Source: Rhodospirillales bacterium (GTDB taxonomy: Bacteria; Pseudomonadota; Alphaproteobacteria; Rhodospirillales; UBA2165). From it: a DNA stretch of 40,865 bases. The stretch's first letter is position 1. Every line of letters starts with the position of its first letter. The stretch is taken from positions 1 through 40,865 of the forward strand of contig JAJECC010000102.1 in NCBI GenBank assembly GCA_022822205.1. Reading direction: 5' to 3'. The translations under genes were made by a program, and so were the position numbers. The notes beneath the pieces are model-generated. The model did not search any database. It was not told the origin of the DNA and saw only the letters and a list, made by a program, of their open reading frames with translations. Shown here piece by piece: positions 31,198 through 39,752 of the stretch.

Positions 31198-32040
31198 ATG
31201 GATCAATCCGTCGCGGCCGCCGAGGCCGGCGCCATCACCGCCGGTCTCGTCTATTCAATCGATACCGGAGTCAAGCCGGTCAACGAGACCATGGAAGAGG
31301 GCAATCTCAAGCGGGTCTACACGGGTGAGTTTGCCGAACATGAGATGAAAATCTCCAACGGGCGGCTGGTCCGCGACCGGTTCGACCTCGACGTCAACGG
31401 TTTCGAGTTCGTCGACCATCCGACCCGAATGAACGACTTCTTCGATGCCGACGAATTGACGTCCGTCTACTACCCGGAGGTCGAGGCGCTGATCAAGGAA
31501 CGGACCGGCTGCAACTGGGTCCACATCTTCGATCACACCCTGCGGACCGGGGATCAGGAGGAACAGGAGGCCAGGCTGATCCGCGAGCCGGTTCTCCGGG
31601 TGCACAACGACTATACGGAATGGTCGGGGCCGCAGCGGGTCCGGGATCTGATGCCCGACCGGGCGGAGGAGCTGATCAGGCACCGTTTCGCCATCGTTCA
31701 GGTGTGGCGGGCCATCAACAAGCCCATCGAAGCCAACCCGCTGGCGATCGCCGATGCCGGGAGCTTGACGGAATCCGATCTCATCGCCTCGGAGCGCCGG
31801 TATCCCGACCGGGTGGGGGAAACCTACCAAGTTCAGCACAACCCGGATCACCGGTGGTTTTACTTCCCCAGAATGACCCGGGACGAGGCCATCGTGTTCA
31901 AGGTCTACGAATCCGAGACCGACGGACGGGCCCGCTGGACGGCGCACACGTCGTTCGACGATCCGACAACGCCGGAGGGCGCAACGCCCCGCCAATCCAT
32001 CGAGATGCGCACCATAGCGTTTTGGGCGCCCCGGGAATAA
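31198..32040 (+). CDS. CmcJ/NvfI-family oxygenase-like protein
   Basis: Protein of 280 residues from ATG 31198; a GTG at 31168 would add ten residues, but the G-run TTGGGGGCACCC sits at the right distance for the ATG. It matches the CmcJ/AsaB/NvfI family: PVLRVHNDYTEWSGPQRVRDLMP with His136 and Asp138, RHRFAIVQVWRAINKPIEANPLAIADAGSL, HNPDHRWFYFPRMTRDEAIVFKVYES, and WTAHTSFDDPTTPEGATPRQSIEMRTIAFW with His250 and Arg271. Fungal NvfI is an Fe(II)/2-oxoglutarate dioxygenase and CmcJ takes part in cephamycin methoxylation, so His136, Asp138 and His250 are plausible iron ligands. The substrate is unknown. It stands 106 bases after the Rieske fusion gene in the same direction. Confidence 0.85.
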   Translation: MDQSVAAAEAGAITAGLVYSIDTGVKPVNETMEEGNLKRVYTGEFAEHEMKISNGRLVRDRFDLDVNGFEFVDHPTRMNDFFDADELTSVYYPEVEALIKERTGCNWVHIFDHTLRTGDQEEQEARLIREPVLRVHNDYTEWSGPQRVRDLMPDRAEELIRHRFAIVQVWRAINKPIEANPLAIADAGSLTESDLIASERRYPDRVGETYQVQHNPDHRWFYFPRMTRDEAIVFKVYESETDGRARWTAHTSFDDPTTPEGATPRQSIEMRTIAFWAPRE

Positions 32041-32169
32041 CGAGCCGTAGACTTGGCGCGGGGCGTTCCGGGCGCCGGAGAACCGATCGCCTCCAATACG
32101 GCTGAGTATGGTGATCGGTGGGCTGCCTTGAAAATTGCCGCGGAAATCGTATCCCCGTACGGGACCCTA

Positions 32170-32197
32170 TGGACAGGCGCGCACGCCGCTTCATAAT
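32170..32197 (+). promoter_or_regulatory. Sigma-70-like promoter before the dienelactone hydrolase gene
   Basis: TGGACA (32170-32175) matches five of six -35 bases and CATAAT (32192-32197) five of six -10 bases, with a 16-base spacer. It ends 35 bases before the ATG, in a 192-base gap without other features. Confidence 0.4.
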
Positions 32198-32232
32198 GTC
32201 CTCAGCCAATTGACCGGATCAGGGAGGAAGAC

Positions 32233-32925
32233 ATGGCCGGAACCGATATCAAACTCACCTCGAGCGGCGGCGGGGAATTCGATTCCTACGTGGTTACGCC
32301 CGACGGCGGTCCGGCGCCCGGGATCGTCATGGTGGCGGATATTTTCGGGGTCGGCCCGAGCCTCAAAGCGATTTGCGATGAGCTTGGCGAGGCCGGTTAT
32401 GTCGTCTCAGCACCCGATTTCTTCTGGCGCGCCGACTTGCCCGGCCCGTTGGAATTGGGCGACGAGCGGGCCCGGGAACGGGCCCAGCCGCGCTATGACC
32501 TGATCGAAAAGGGTGTCGAGGATGTGGCGGACGCGGCCAACGATCTGAAATCCCGCCCCGAGTGCAATGGAAAGGTGGCCGTGGCCGGCTTCTGCTACGG
32601 CGGACCCTATGCGTATATCGGTCCGGCGCGAATGGGCCTCGATGCCGGGTTTTCATATCACGGTTCCGCCATGCAGGATTGGTACGATGACATCGCCGGT
32701 ATCAAGGCGCCCGTGAGCATCCACTTCGGCACCGACGATCAGGCGGCGCCGCAGGAGGCGTTGGACCAAATTCAGGATGCGGCGGACGGCAATGATCTGT
32801 TGGAGCTTCATCTCTATCCGGATGTGAAACACGGCTACACGAGCCGGCATGCGCCGGCGTGGGATGCGGCGGCCTACGAAGCATCGATGACGCGGACCAA
32901 GGAGATCCTCAACGCCCTTCGGTAG
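32233..32925 (+). CDS. Dienelactone hydrolase family protein
   Basis: Alpha/beta hydrolase of 230 residues. The triad is Cys121 in VAGFCYGGPYA, Asp near 168-169 in FGTDDQAAP, and His200 in DVKHGYTSR; a Cys nucleophile is typical of dienelactone hydrolase. GIVMVADIFGV (residues 30-40) forms the oxyanion strand. The enzyme class opens dienelactones in chlorocatechol breakdown, but many relatives have other substrates, and no chlorocatechol genes are nearby. A strong ribosome site, AGGGAGGA, precedes the ATG. Its 3' end overlaps the convergent transporter gene by 17 bases. Confidence 0.9.
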   Translation: MAGTDIKLTSSGGGEFDSYVVTPDGGPAPGIVMVADIFGVGPSLKAICDELGEAGYVVSAPDFFWRADLPGPLELGDERARERAQPRYDLIEKGVEDVADAANDLKSRPECNGKVAVAGFCYGGPYAYIGPARMGLDAGFSYHGSAMQDWYDDIAGIKAPVSIHFGTDDQAAPQEALDQIQDAADGNDLLELHLYPDVKHGYTSRHAPAWDAAAYEASMTRTKEILNALR

Positions 32926-33865
32926 TCGCGGAATCGGAACCGCCGGAGGCGCGGGCCCTGGCTCGCGCCTCTTTGGTTTCCACCTGAATGAGCCACACGG
33001 CACCGGCGACGATTACGGCCGCGCCCGCCCAGGTCCAGATGCCGGGAACCTCCTGAAAGACGAAAAATCCGATCAAGGCCGCCCAAATCAGCCGGGTAAA
33101 GTAGGCCGGCTCCACCGCCGTGACTTCGCCGAGGCGGTAGGACCAGGTCATGAAGCCGTGGCCAAGGACACCGAGCACGCCGATGACCCCCAGCATCCAA
33201 AGCGCGTCCAAACTCGGCCAGCGCCACACGAACAGCGACGGGATGAAGCTGAATACGGTGATGAACAGCGTCAAATAAGCGACGATGGTCGTCGGATCGT
33301 CCGTACGAACCAATACCTTGGTCATCACCTTGGAGGTGCCCGCGCCGATGCTGGAGGCGACCACCAGCAGCATGCCGACGCTGATGGCTTCGAAGCCCGG
33401 CCGTATGATGATCAGCATGCCGGCGAATCCCAGGCCGACCGCCAGCCATCTTCCGCCCCGGCTGGGTTCGGCGAGAAACAGAATGGCGCCCAGGGTGGCG
33501 AAGATGGGCAGCATGAAGGAAATCGCCGTTGCCTCCGCCAACGGGACGAACAGCAGCGCCCAAAACCAGCACAGCATGGCTGTCGCGTGAATCAGGCCGC
33601 GGCCCGCATGGAGCTTGAGGTTTTGCGTGCGCCAGAGACGTGTCCCCCGGCGGAGCATGAGCGGGGCCAGCACCACCAATCCGAAGAAGTTGCGGAAGAA
33701 AACGATCTCGACCGGGTGCAGTTCGTTGCCGATCTGTTTGACGAAGCCGTCGACGCTGACCAGGGCGCCCATGCCGAGCGTCATGGCGGCAAAGCCGAGA
33801 ACGTTGCTGGTGAATCGGGGCTTTCCGCCTGCGCCGGAAGCCTCGGGATGCCCGGTGTCAGCCAT
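32909..33865 (-). CDS. EamA (DMT) family transporter
   Basis: Inner-membrane protein of 318 residues with about ten hydrophobic segments, arranged as two EamA repeats of five (about 22-150 and 165-300). Family-like pieces are FFRNFFGLVVLAPLMLRRG, LLFVPLAEATAISFMLPIFATLGAILFLAE, and the matching LGEVTAVEPAYFTRLIWAALIGFFVFQEVP in the second half. Such carriers export or import small metabolites; the substrate cannot be predicted. The C-terminus is short and charged (EARARARASGGSD). It starts 19 bases after the msrB stop, so the two leftward genes form an operon. Confidence 0.9.
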   Translation of the reverse strand: MADTGHPEASGAGGKPRFTSNVLGFAAMTLGMGALVSVDGFVKQIGNELHPVEIVFFRNFFGLVVLAPLMLRRGTRLWRTQNLKLHAGRGLIHATAMLCWFWALLFVPLAEATAISFMLPIFATLGAILFLAEPSRGGRWLAVGLGFAGMLIIIRPGFEAISVGMLLVVASSIGAGTSKVMTKVLVRTDDPTTIVAYLTLFITVFSFIPSLFVWRWPSLDALWMLGVIGVLGVLGHGFMTWSYRLGEVTAVEPAYFTRLIWAALIGFFVFQEVPGIWTWAGAAVIVAGAVWLIQVETKEARARARASGGSDSATTEGR

Positions 33866-33884
33866 GAGGCCGGCGGTGGATCGC

Positions 33885-34283
33885 CTATTCCTTGGGCTTC
33901 AGATTGAGGGACGCGGAGTTCATGCAGTACCGGAGGCCGGTCGGCGCCGGGCCATCCGGAAAGACATGGCCGAGATGGGCGTCGCAACGGCTGCAGAGCG
34001 CCTCGGTCCGGATCATGCCGTAGCTGACGTCCCGTTCCTCGGCGACCGCGTCTTCGGTCAACGGCTGGAAAAAGCTCGGCCAGCCCGTGCCCGAATCATA
34101 TTTGGCATCGGAATCGAACAGAGGCTGATCGCAGCAGATGCAATGGTAAATGCCCGGCTCCTTGCTATGGGCATAGATGCCGGTGAAGGCCTGCTCGGTC
34201 CCCTTCAGGCGCGTCACCTGATACTGCTCCGGCGTCAATTGGCTGCGCCATTCCTCTTCGGTCTTGGTTATTTTGTCGGTCAT
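33885..34283 (-). CDS. msrB: Peptide-methionine (R)-S-oxide reductase
   Basis: Repairs methionine R-sulfoxide in proteins, 132 residues. Two CXXC pairs (CICC near 48 and CSRC near 97) hold a structural zinc. [12 protein letters not shown] forms the substrate pocket, and the catalytic Cys lies in [11 protein letters not shown] near the C-terminus. No signal peptide is present, so it is cytosolic. It is transcribed divergently from the CBS/DUF294 gene, with a 132-base region between them. Confidence 0.96.
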   Translation of the reverse strand: MTDKITKTEEEWRSQLTPEQYQVTRLKGTEQAFTGIYAHSKEPGIYHCICCDQPLFDSDAKYDSGTGWPSFFQPLTEDAVAEERDVSYGMIRTEALCSRCDAHLGHVFPDGPAPTGLRYCMNSASLNLKPKE

Positions 34284-34415
34284 CGGTTCTCGGGTGCCCC
34301 ATTGCAGTCGCCCATTACGGTCGTATGACGATCATAGCCGCCGTCGGCGCCGGTTCCAATTGCAGGGATTGCGGGCCGCATCTGCACCTGTCGGGGCGCC
34401 GGGAGAGATGCTACC

Positions 34416-35951
34416 GTGGCGGAAGTGGATCAAAATGGGGTGGCTGACGGTCCGGTGCGTCCGGACCGGGCCGAAGCGCAGATGAGCCAAGGCTCTCCGG
34501 CAACGCGGGTGTTTTTTCAGACCGTCCGGGACCACATGCGGAAGACGCTTTCCGGGCTGTCTCCAGACGACCCGCTGCGGGACCTCGTCGGCGTCATGAG
34601 CACTCAAAAGCTCTCGGCCGTCGTGCTCGCGGATTCGAAGGGCGCCCCCCGGGGCATCGTGACGGAACAGGATGTGGTGCGGCGGATCGCTTTCCGGGCG
34701 GATGCCGCGCAGCGGGCGTCGGACATCATGTCCTATCCGCTTCGGACGGCGGCCGAAAGCGATCCCCTCTACGTGGCGCTGGCGCGAATGCGCCGCTTCG
34801 GGCACCGTCACCTGCCGGTGGTCGACCGCGACGGCAAGCTGTCCGGGGTGCTCGACCTGCATCGGGTGATGGCGACGGCGGCGAGCGATCTTGTCGCCCG
34901 CGTGGATTCCTTCGCCTACGAACGGACCCGTGAGGGATTGCGGGACACCAAGGCCGCCCAGACCGATCTGGCGGCCGAGTTGCTGGAGGAAGGCGTGAAG
35001 GCGCCGGAAATTCAGACGCTGTTAACCCACATGAACAACGGGCTCTACCAGGATTTGCTTGCGCTCAATGCGGCCGAGATGGAGAACGAGGGATTGGGCG
35101 CCGCCCCGCTGCCGTTCTGCATGGTCATCATGGGCTCCGGGGGACGGGGCGAGAACTATCTGTCGCCGGACCAGGATTACGGCTTCATCATCGCGGATGC
35201 CGCTCCTGACGACGTAGAGTCCGCCGATCCGTGGTTTGTCGAGTTGGCCACACGGTTGTCCCGGGACGTCGACGCGGCGGGCCTGCCGTTTTGCAGTGGG
35301 GACGTCATGGCGACCAATCCCCTTTGGCGTCAGACACTTTCGGGATGGAAGGCGCAGGTGGACAAATGGAACGCCGCGACGACCAATCAGGCGTTTCTCG
35401 ATTTCGACATTTTTTTCGATTTTCAGCCGGTTTCGGGCGAGGTGTCGTTGGGTCTGGAGCTGCGCGATTACGTCACCCGTCTCATGGACCATAACGAGCC
35501 GTTCCTGCGCCGGCTGTTTGCCGCCGACCGCGATCACGGCACGGCGCTCCGGTCTTTCGGCCGCTGGGCGACGAACAGCGATGCGGGGCCCAACAGGGGC
35601 AAGATGGATCTCAAGCTTCATGGAACGTTTCCCCTGGTTCAGGGTATTCGCCTGCTGTCTCTCCGCGAGGGAGTGACGGCTACCTCGACGCTGGCCCGGA
35701 TGGACAGTCTCAAAAGCATCGACATGCTCAACGCGGCGGATCACGAAGACCTGACGGCCGCCTGCGTCTATTTGTCCAATTTGATTTTCTCCCGCCAGGT
35801 GGCCGAGGCGCGGGCCGGCGGATCGCCCAGCTATCACGTTCACCCGAAATCACTCTCGCGCCGGGTCCGGCGTCAACTAAGGGATGCGCTCAAAACCGTC
35901 GAGGACCTCCTGACCCGGATCAAGTTCGAATTCGGCGGCGAGCTCTATTGA
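34416..35951 (+). CDS. CBS-domain protein with DUF294 nucleotidyltransferase-like domain
   Basis: Protein of 511 residues from GTG 34416 (GGGAG about ten bases upstream); ATG 34482 (residue 23) is an alternative. A CBS pair spans about residues 41-160 (for example SAVVLADSKGAPRGIVTEQDVVRRI and RHLPVVDRDGKLSGVLDLHRVM) and probably senses adenosyl nucleotides. A GlnD-like nucleotidyltransferase domain follows, with GSGGRGEN at 240-247 and Asp252/Asp254, then the DUF294 C-terminal helical domain to the end. The acidic pair needed for metal binding appears present, so activity is possible; the target is unknown. The next gene, 48 bases on, is an exonuclease, a pairing I recall as recurrent for this family. 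Confidence 0.88.
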   Translation: MAEVDQNGVADGPVRPDRAEAQMSQGSPATRVFFQTVRDHMRKTLSGLSPDDPLRDLVGVMSTQKLSAVVLADSKGAPRGIVTEQDVVRRIAFRADAAQRASDIMSYPLRTAAESDPLYVALARMRRFGHRHLPVVDRDGKLSGVLDLHRVMATAASDLVARVDSFAYERTREGLRDTKAAQTDLAAELLEEGVKAPEIQTLLTHMNNGLYQDLLALNAAEMENEGLGAAPLPFCMVIMGSGGRGENYLSPDQDYGFIIADAAPDDVESADPWFVELATRLSRDVDAAGLPFCSGDVMATNPLWRQTLSGWKAQVDKWNAATTNQAFLDFDIFFDFQPVSGEVSLGLELRDYVTRLMDHNEPFLRRLFAADRDHGTALRSFGRWATNSDAGPNRGKMDLKLHGTFPLVQGIRLLSLREGVTATSTLARMDSLKSIDMLNAADHEDLTAACVYLSNLIFSRQVAEARAGGSPSYHVHPKSLSRRVRRQLRDALKTVEDLLTRIKFEFGGELY

Positions 35952-35999
35952 TGGCGCGCCGCATATGCTGACGGGACACGGCGCGGGAGGACGAAGGGC

Positions 36000-36914
36000 A
36001 TGAAGATATCCCGGCTCAGTACGCGCAGGCTCGCGGGCCTCTGGACGGCGGGTTTGGGCGTCGTCCTCGCCGCCGCCGCCTCCGCCGCCGCGTGGCTCGT
36101 TCTCGGCGCGGGCCAGGGTGCCGGCCAGGCGCTGCATCTGGTGGTCTGGATATTTGCGGTGACCGCCGTGATCTGTGCCTGCGCCTGGATCTGGCTGAAC
36201 CGCGAACTCCACCGCCGGGAGCTCGATGCCGGCGCCCTGCCCGAGCGGCCCGAGTTTTTCGATTACAGCCTTCTGGATTTGCCGCGGCACATGCAGGAGC
36301 TGGACGGCCGGACCCTGCGGTCGCTGGATTTCACGGTCTTCGATACGGAAACCACCGGTCTCAGGCCGTCCCACGGGGACGAGCTGATTTCCATCGGCGC
36401 GGTCGGCGTCCACGGCGGCAAGGTGACCGAATCCCGCTCCTTTGACGAATTCATCAACCCGGGAATGGATATCCCCAAGGCGTCCATCCGTATCCACGGC
36501 ATCACCGATGATATGGTTGCCGGCAAGCCGGGTGCGAATGCAGTGGTGCCGCGCTTTCGGGAGTTCGTCGGCGACACCGTGCTGGTGGCCCACAACGCCG
36601 CCTTCGATCTGACGTTTTTGAAACTGAAGGAAGCCGAGACCGGCGTCCGGTTCGACCATGTGGTGCTGGATACGCTGCTGATCTCCGTGTTTCTCGATCG
36701 CGACACGGACGATCATAGCCTGGAGACCATTGCCAAGCGGCACGGCGTAACCATCGAGAACCGGCATTCGGCCGTGGGCGATGCGGTGGCGACCGCCCGG
36801 ATTTTCGCCGCCATGCTGGAACGGCTGGAGGCCCGCGGGGTGTCGACCCTCGACCAGCTGATCCGGGCCTGCGACGAGATGGTCGCCGTGCGGAGGCTGC
36901 AGGCGCGGATGTAG
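36000..36914 (+). CDS. Membrane-anchored DnaQ-type 3'-5' exonuclease
   Basis: Protein of 304 residues with two N-terminal membrane segments (about 13-36 and 46-67) and a DEDDh exonuclease domain (about 110-275). The acidic and His residues are in place: Asp115 and Glu117 in FDTETTGL, Asp203 in AHNAAFDLTFL, His256 and Asp261 in NRHSAVGDAVATA. This resembles the epsilon proofreading subunit and PolC exonuclease, but the membrane anchor argues against a replisome role. The domain would face the cytoplasm if both segments cross the membrane. It lies directly behind the CBS/DUF294 gene and is probably co-transcribed. Substrate (DNA, RNA or nucleotide messenger) is unknown. Confidence 0.87.
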   Translation: MKISRLSTRRLAGLWTAGLGVVLAAAASAAAWLVLGAGQGAGQALHLVVWIFAVTAVICACAWIWLNRELHRRELDAGALPERPEFFDYSLLDLPRHMQELDGRTLRSLDFTVFDTETTGLRPSHGDELISIGAVGVHGGKVTESRSFDEFINPGMDIPKASIRIHGITDDMVAGKPGANAVVPRFREFVGDTVLVAHNAAFDLTFLKLKEAETGVRFDHVVLDTLLISVFLDRDTDDHSLETIAKRHGVTIENRHSAVGDAVATARIFAAMLERLEARGVSTLDQLIRACDEMVAVRRLQARM

Positions 36915-36949
36915 CCGTTTCGGACATCTCCGGCCATGAGATGGACGTT

Positions 36950-36960
36950 GGAATAATTCC
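36950..36960. promoter_or_regulatory. Short palindrome before the TauD-family gene
   Basis: GGAATAATTCC is an 11-base palindrome 55 bases before the ATG of the dioxygenase gene, in an otherwise featureless 101-base gap. It could be an operator or part of a promoter, but a chance palindrome of this length is possible. Confidence 0.2.
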
Positions 36961-37015
36961 GTCGTAATCTCTCGCCAATGGCGACGTGACGACGGTTTGT
37001 TGGGAGGGCAGGTCA

Positions 37016-37984
37016 ATGGACGATCTCGTCACCGGATTGAAATCCACCACCGAGTATTCCTTTTCGGTGCGGCCGGTCGGCGTCTTTCTGGGCGCCGAGA
37101 TCACCGGAGTTGATCTGTCGCGGCCTTTGACCGCCGGGCAGCAGGCCGAACTGTCGCAGGCGCACGCGGAATTCGGGGTGCTGGTGTTCCCCGACCAGAA
37201 AATCTCCTCCGACGATTTGCGCCGGTTCGGCGGATATTTCGGCGAGCTGACCGTCCATCCTTTCTCGAGCAGCACCGAGGACAACCCGGAGCTCATCGTC
37301 TACGACAACAAGGAAAACAATCCGCCGGCCCCGACCGATATCTGGCATACCGACGAGACTTTCCGCGAGGCACCGCCCATGGGCACCATGCTTTGCTGCA
37401 AGGAAATTCCCGCAGTGGGCGGCGACACCAATTTCTGCAGCATGACCGCGCTCTATGACGGCCTCTCGGACCGTTGGCAGGCGTTCCTGTCGGGGCTCGA
37501 GGCGGTGCACGATTTTCTGCCGTTCAAGGACCTGTTCGCCGATACCCCGGAGGGCCGGGCCAAGCTCAATGAGTACGAGGAAATCTATCGGCCCGCCGTT
37601 CATCCGGTGGTGCGCGTCCACCCGGTAACCGGCAGGAAGGCAATCTTCGTCAATTCCCAGTTTACCACCCACATCAAGGGGATGGAGGCGGACGAAAGCC
37701 GGGTGGTGCTGGAGATGCTGTACAGGAAGATTCTCCGCCATGAGTACCATTACCGGCATCGCTGGCAGCGTCACATGGTGGTGTTCTGGGATAACCGGTC
37801 GACGCAGCATTCGGCCCTGCACGACTACTATCCCAATCGGCGGCTGATGGAGCGCGTCACCGTCAAGGGGGACCGGCCTGTCGGCGATGCGCCGCCGCCC
37901 GATGAATCGGAGACCCGGCGTTACCTGATGCCGCCCATCTCGGCGTTCCGGGATTCCCGGCAGAAACGGCAGCACGAGCTTTAG
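37016..37984 (+). CDS. TauD/TfdA family Fe(II)/2-oxoglutarate dioxygenase
   Basis: Non-haem iron dioxygenase of 322 residues. Iron ligands are His111 and Asp113 in WHTDETF and His265 in STQHSALHDY; 2-oxoglutarate would be bound by the Arg at 276 or 280 in NRRLMERVTV. The N-terminal RPVGVFLGAEITGVDLS and GVLVFPDQ are typical of the TauD/TfdA group. Known members attack taurine, phenoxyacetates or alkyl sulfates; the substrate here is undefined, and no sulfonate transporter is next to it. ATG 37016 was chosen over an upstream in-frame start because it follows GGGAGGG. Confidence 0.92.
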   Translation: MDDLVTGLKSTTEYSFSVRPVGVFLGAEITGVDLSRPLTAGQQAELSQAHAEFGVLVFPDQKISSDDLRRFGGYFGELTVHPFSSSTEDNPELIVYDNKENNPPAPTDIWHTDETFREAPPMGTMLCCKEIPAVGGDTNFCSMTALYDGLSDRWQAFLSGLEAVHDFLPFKDLFADTPEGRAKLNEYEEIYRPAVHPVVRVHPVTGRKAIFVNSQFTTHIKGMEADESRVVLEMLYRKILRHEYHYRHRWQRHMVVFWDNRSTQHSALHDYYPNRRLMERVTVKGDRPVGDAPPPDESETRRYLMPPISAFRDSRQKRQHEL

Positions 37985-38419
37985 GGTCCGGACTCGATTG
38001 GGGGATTCCCTTTTTCGCGCCCCTCCTCACCCGCAAATCGTCATCACCAGGCCGAACCCGTCATGCCCCGCCTCCATGCGGGGCATCCAGGATTTTCACC
38101 ACAGAGACACGGAGGTCGAGAGGAGAGGTTTCGATAATCCGGATACCCCGCATAAACGGGGTATGACGAGTGCATATATGGCACAAACCAAGTCGTCATG
38201 CCCGGACTTGATCCGGGCATCCACGTGGATGGCCGGGTCCTTGCCCGGCCATGACGCATTGGGGCGGGAGCGGTGCTCCTCACTGCCTCACCGTCTCTGT
38301 GGTTCAGGAATTGGAAATCCGGATACCCCGGACTTGCGCCGGGTCGGTCAGTTCGTCCGAATTGACCTTACATGACGCAATTATTTTATGCCTCATCGCC
38401 GCAACACGCGTCGGGCGGC
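37985..38419. repeat. Gene-free region with a cluster of palindromic repeats
   Basis: 435 bases between the TauD-like gene and pobA. It contains at least four hairpins: ATGCCCCG/CGGGGCAT (38063-38086), ATACCCCG/CGGGGTAT (38143-38164), ATGCCCGGA/TCCGGGCAT (38198-38220) and ATGGCCGGG/CCCGGCCAT (38229-38252). A 15-base direct repeat, AATCCGGATACCCCG, occurs at 38136-38150 and 38316-38330. An outer inverted pair, CCACAGAGAC (38099-38108) and GTCTCTGTGG (38293-38302), encloses most of them. The TCATGCCCGG...CCGGGCATCC form is a common scattered palindrome in alphaproteobacteria. The neighbouring genes converge here, so the hairpins may also end their transcripts. No coding frame is believable. Confidence 0.75.
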
Positions 38420-39595
38420 TCACATCTCGTAGGGCAGTCCGACATATTGTTCGGCGAGCGCCGCCATGGCGTTTTCCGAGCGCGCCACGTAATCCAGTTC
38501 ATCCTCGCGGGTCCGCTGATCGAACGGATTGTCGTCCGGGAACAGGTGCAGCAGCCGGGTCAGGTACCAGGACATCCGCTCGGCCCCCCAGACGCGCCGC
38601 AGCGCGGTTTCCGAATAGATGTCGAGCAGATCGTCCTTGTTGTCCTTGTAGCGGCGGATCAGGCCCCGCGACAGGTACCAGACATCCGAAAAGGCGAGAT
38701 TGAGCCCCTTGGCGCCGGTGGGCGGCACGATATGCGCGGCGTCGCCGGCGGTGAACAGGCGCCCGTAGCGCATGGGCTCGGAGACGAAGCTGCGCAGCGG
38801 CGCGATGGACTTCTCGATCGATGGGCCGGTCTCGATGGCGTCCGCCATGTCCGCCGGGAAGCGCGCCTTCAATTCCTCCCAGAACCGGTCGTCCGGCCAT
38901 TCCTCGACGGAATTGTCGAGCGGGCACTGAATGTAGTAGCGGCTCATCCGCTCCGAGCGTTGGGAGGCGAGGGCGAACCCCCGCTCGTGGTTGGCATAAA
39001 CGATATCCGGCAGCGGCCGGGTTTCCGACAGGATGCCAAGCCAGCCGAAGGGGTAGCTCTTGTCGTAGTTCACCAGCGTGGACGACGGAATGCAGCGCCG
39101 GCTGACCCCGTGAAAGCCGTCGCAGCCCGCGACGAAATCGCACTCGATGCGCTCCACGCTGCGGTCCTTCTCGAAGGTGACGAAGGGCTCGTCGGTGGTG
39201 AGGTCGTGGAGCGCCACGCTTTGGGCGTCGTCGATGATCCGGCCGCCGTCCCGGTCGCGGGCGGCGTAAAGGTCCTCGGTGATGGCGGTCTGGCCGTAGG
39301 CCATCATTTGCTTGCCGGTGTATTTGGCGGTGTCGATGAGGACCTTCTGCTCGCCCTTCCAGACGATATAGGCGCCGTCATGGGGGTGGCCTTCGGCGTC
39401 CATGCGCCCGCCGAGGCCGACATCGCGCAGGAGCTGCACCGAGCCGGCTTCAAGGACCCCCGCCCGGATGCGCTGGAGCACGTGTTCCCGCGGGTGTTTC
39501 TCGACGACGATGCTGTCGATGCCGTCCAGATGCAGCAGGTGCGAGAGCATCAGCCCCGCCGGGCCGCCGCCGATAATCGCCACTTGTGTGCGCAT
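38420..39595 (-). CDS. pobA: 4-hydroxybenzoate 3-monooxygenase
   Basis: FAD-dependent aromatic hydroxylase of 391 residues, close to the usual 394. It turns 4-hydroxybenzoate into protocatechuate with NADPH and O2, feeding the beta-ketoadipate pathway. GGGPAGLMLSHLL at about 9-21 binds FAD, the DG motif lies in AGCDGFHGVSRRCIP, and the GD motif in FTAGDAAHIVPPTGAKGLNLAFSDV. The active-site loop SYPFGWLGILSE is present. ATG 39595 follows AGGGAGA; the frame is open further upstream but without similarity. No pobR regulator or protocatechuate genes are in the window. Confidence 0.94.
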   Translation of the reverse strand: MRTQVAIIGGGPAGLMLSHLLHLDGIDSIVVEKHPREHVLQRIRAGVLEAGSVQLLRDVGLGGRMDAEGHPHDGAYIVWKGEQKVLIDTAKYTGKQMMAYGQTAITEDLYAARDRDGGRIIDDAQSVALHDLTTDEPFVTFEKDRSVERIECDFVAGCDGFHGVSRRCIPSSTLVNYDKSYPFGWLGILSETRPLPDIVYANHERGFALASQRSERMSRYYIQCPLDNSVEEWPDDRFWEELKARFPADMADAIETGPSIEKSIAPLRSFVSEPMRYGRLFTAGDAAHIVPPTGAKGLNLAFSDVWYLSRGLIRRYKDNKDDLLDIYSETALRRVWGAERMSWYLTRLLHLFPDDNPFDQRTREDELDYVARSENAMAALAEQYVGLPYEM

Positions 39596-39752
39596 GATCT
39601 TCTCCCTGACCGGTATGGGCTTCCTGAAGGGCCGTGCGGTATCGCCCAGGCAAAAGCGTGCCACATCCCGGGTCGGGATCACACCGGTTTTCTCGTTTCT
39701 CGCCCGGCGCGTTTCGGCGCTCCGCGGCCGGATGAGCGAAGGGCCGGGCCGC

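Noticed and set aside
39665..39679. Small palindrome ATCCCG-GGT-CGGGAT before pobA as a regulator site
   Set aside because: Only six base pairs in very GC-rich DNA, and no regulator gene is visible to support it.
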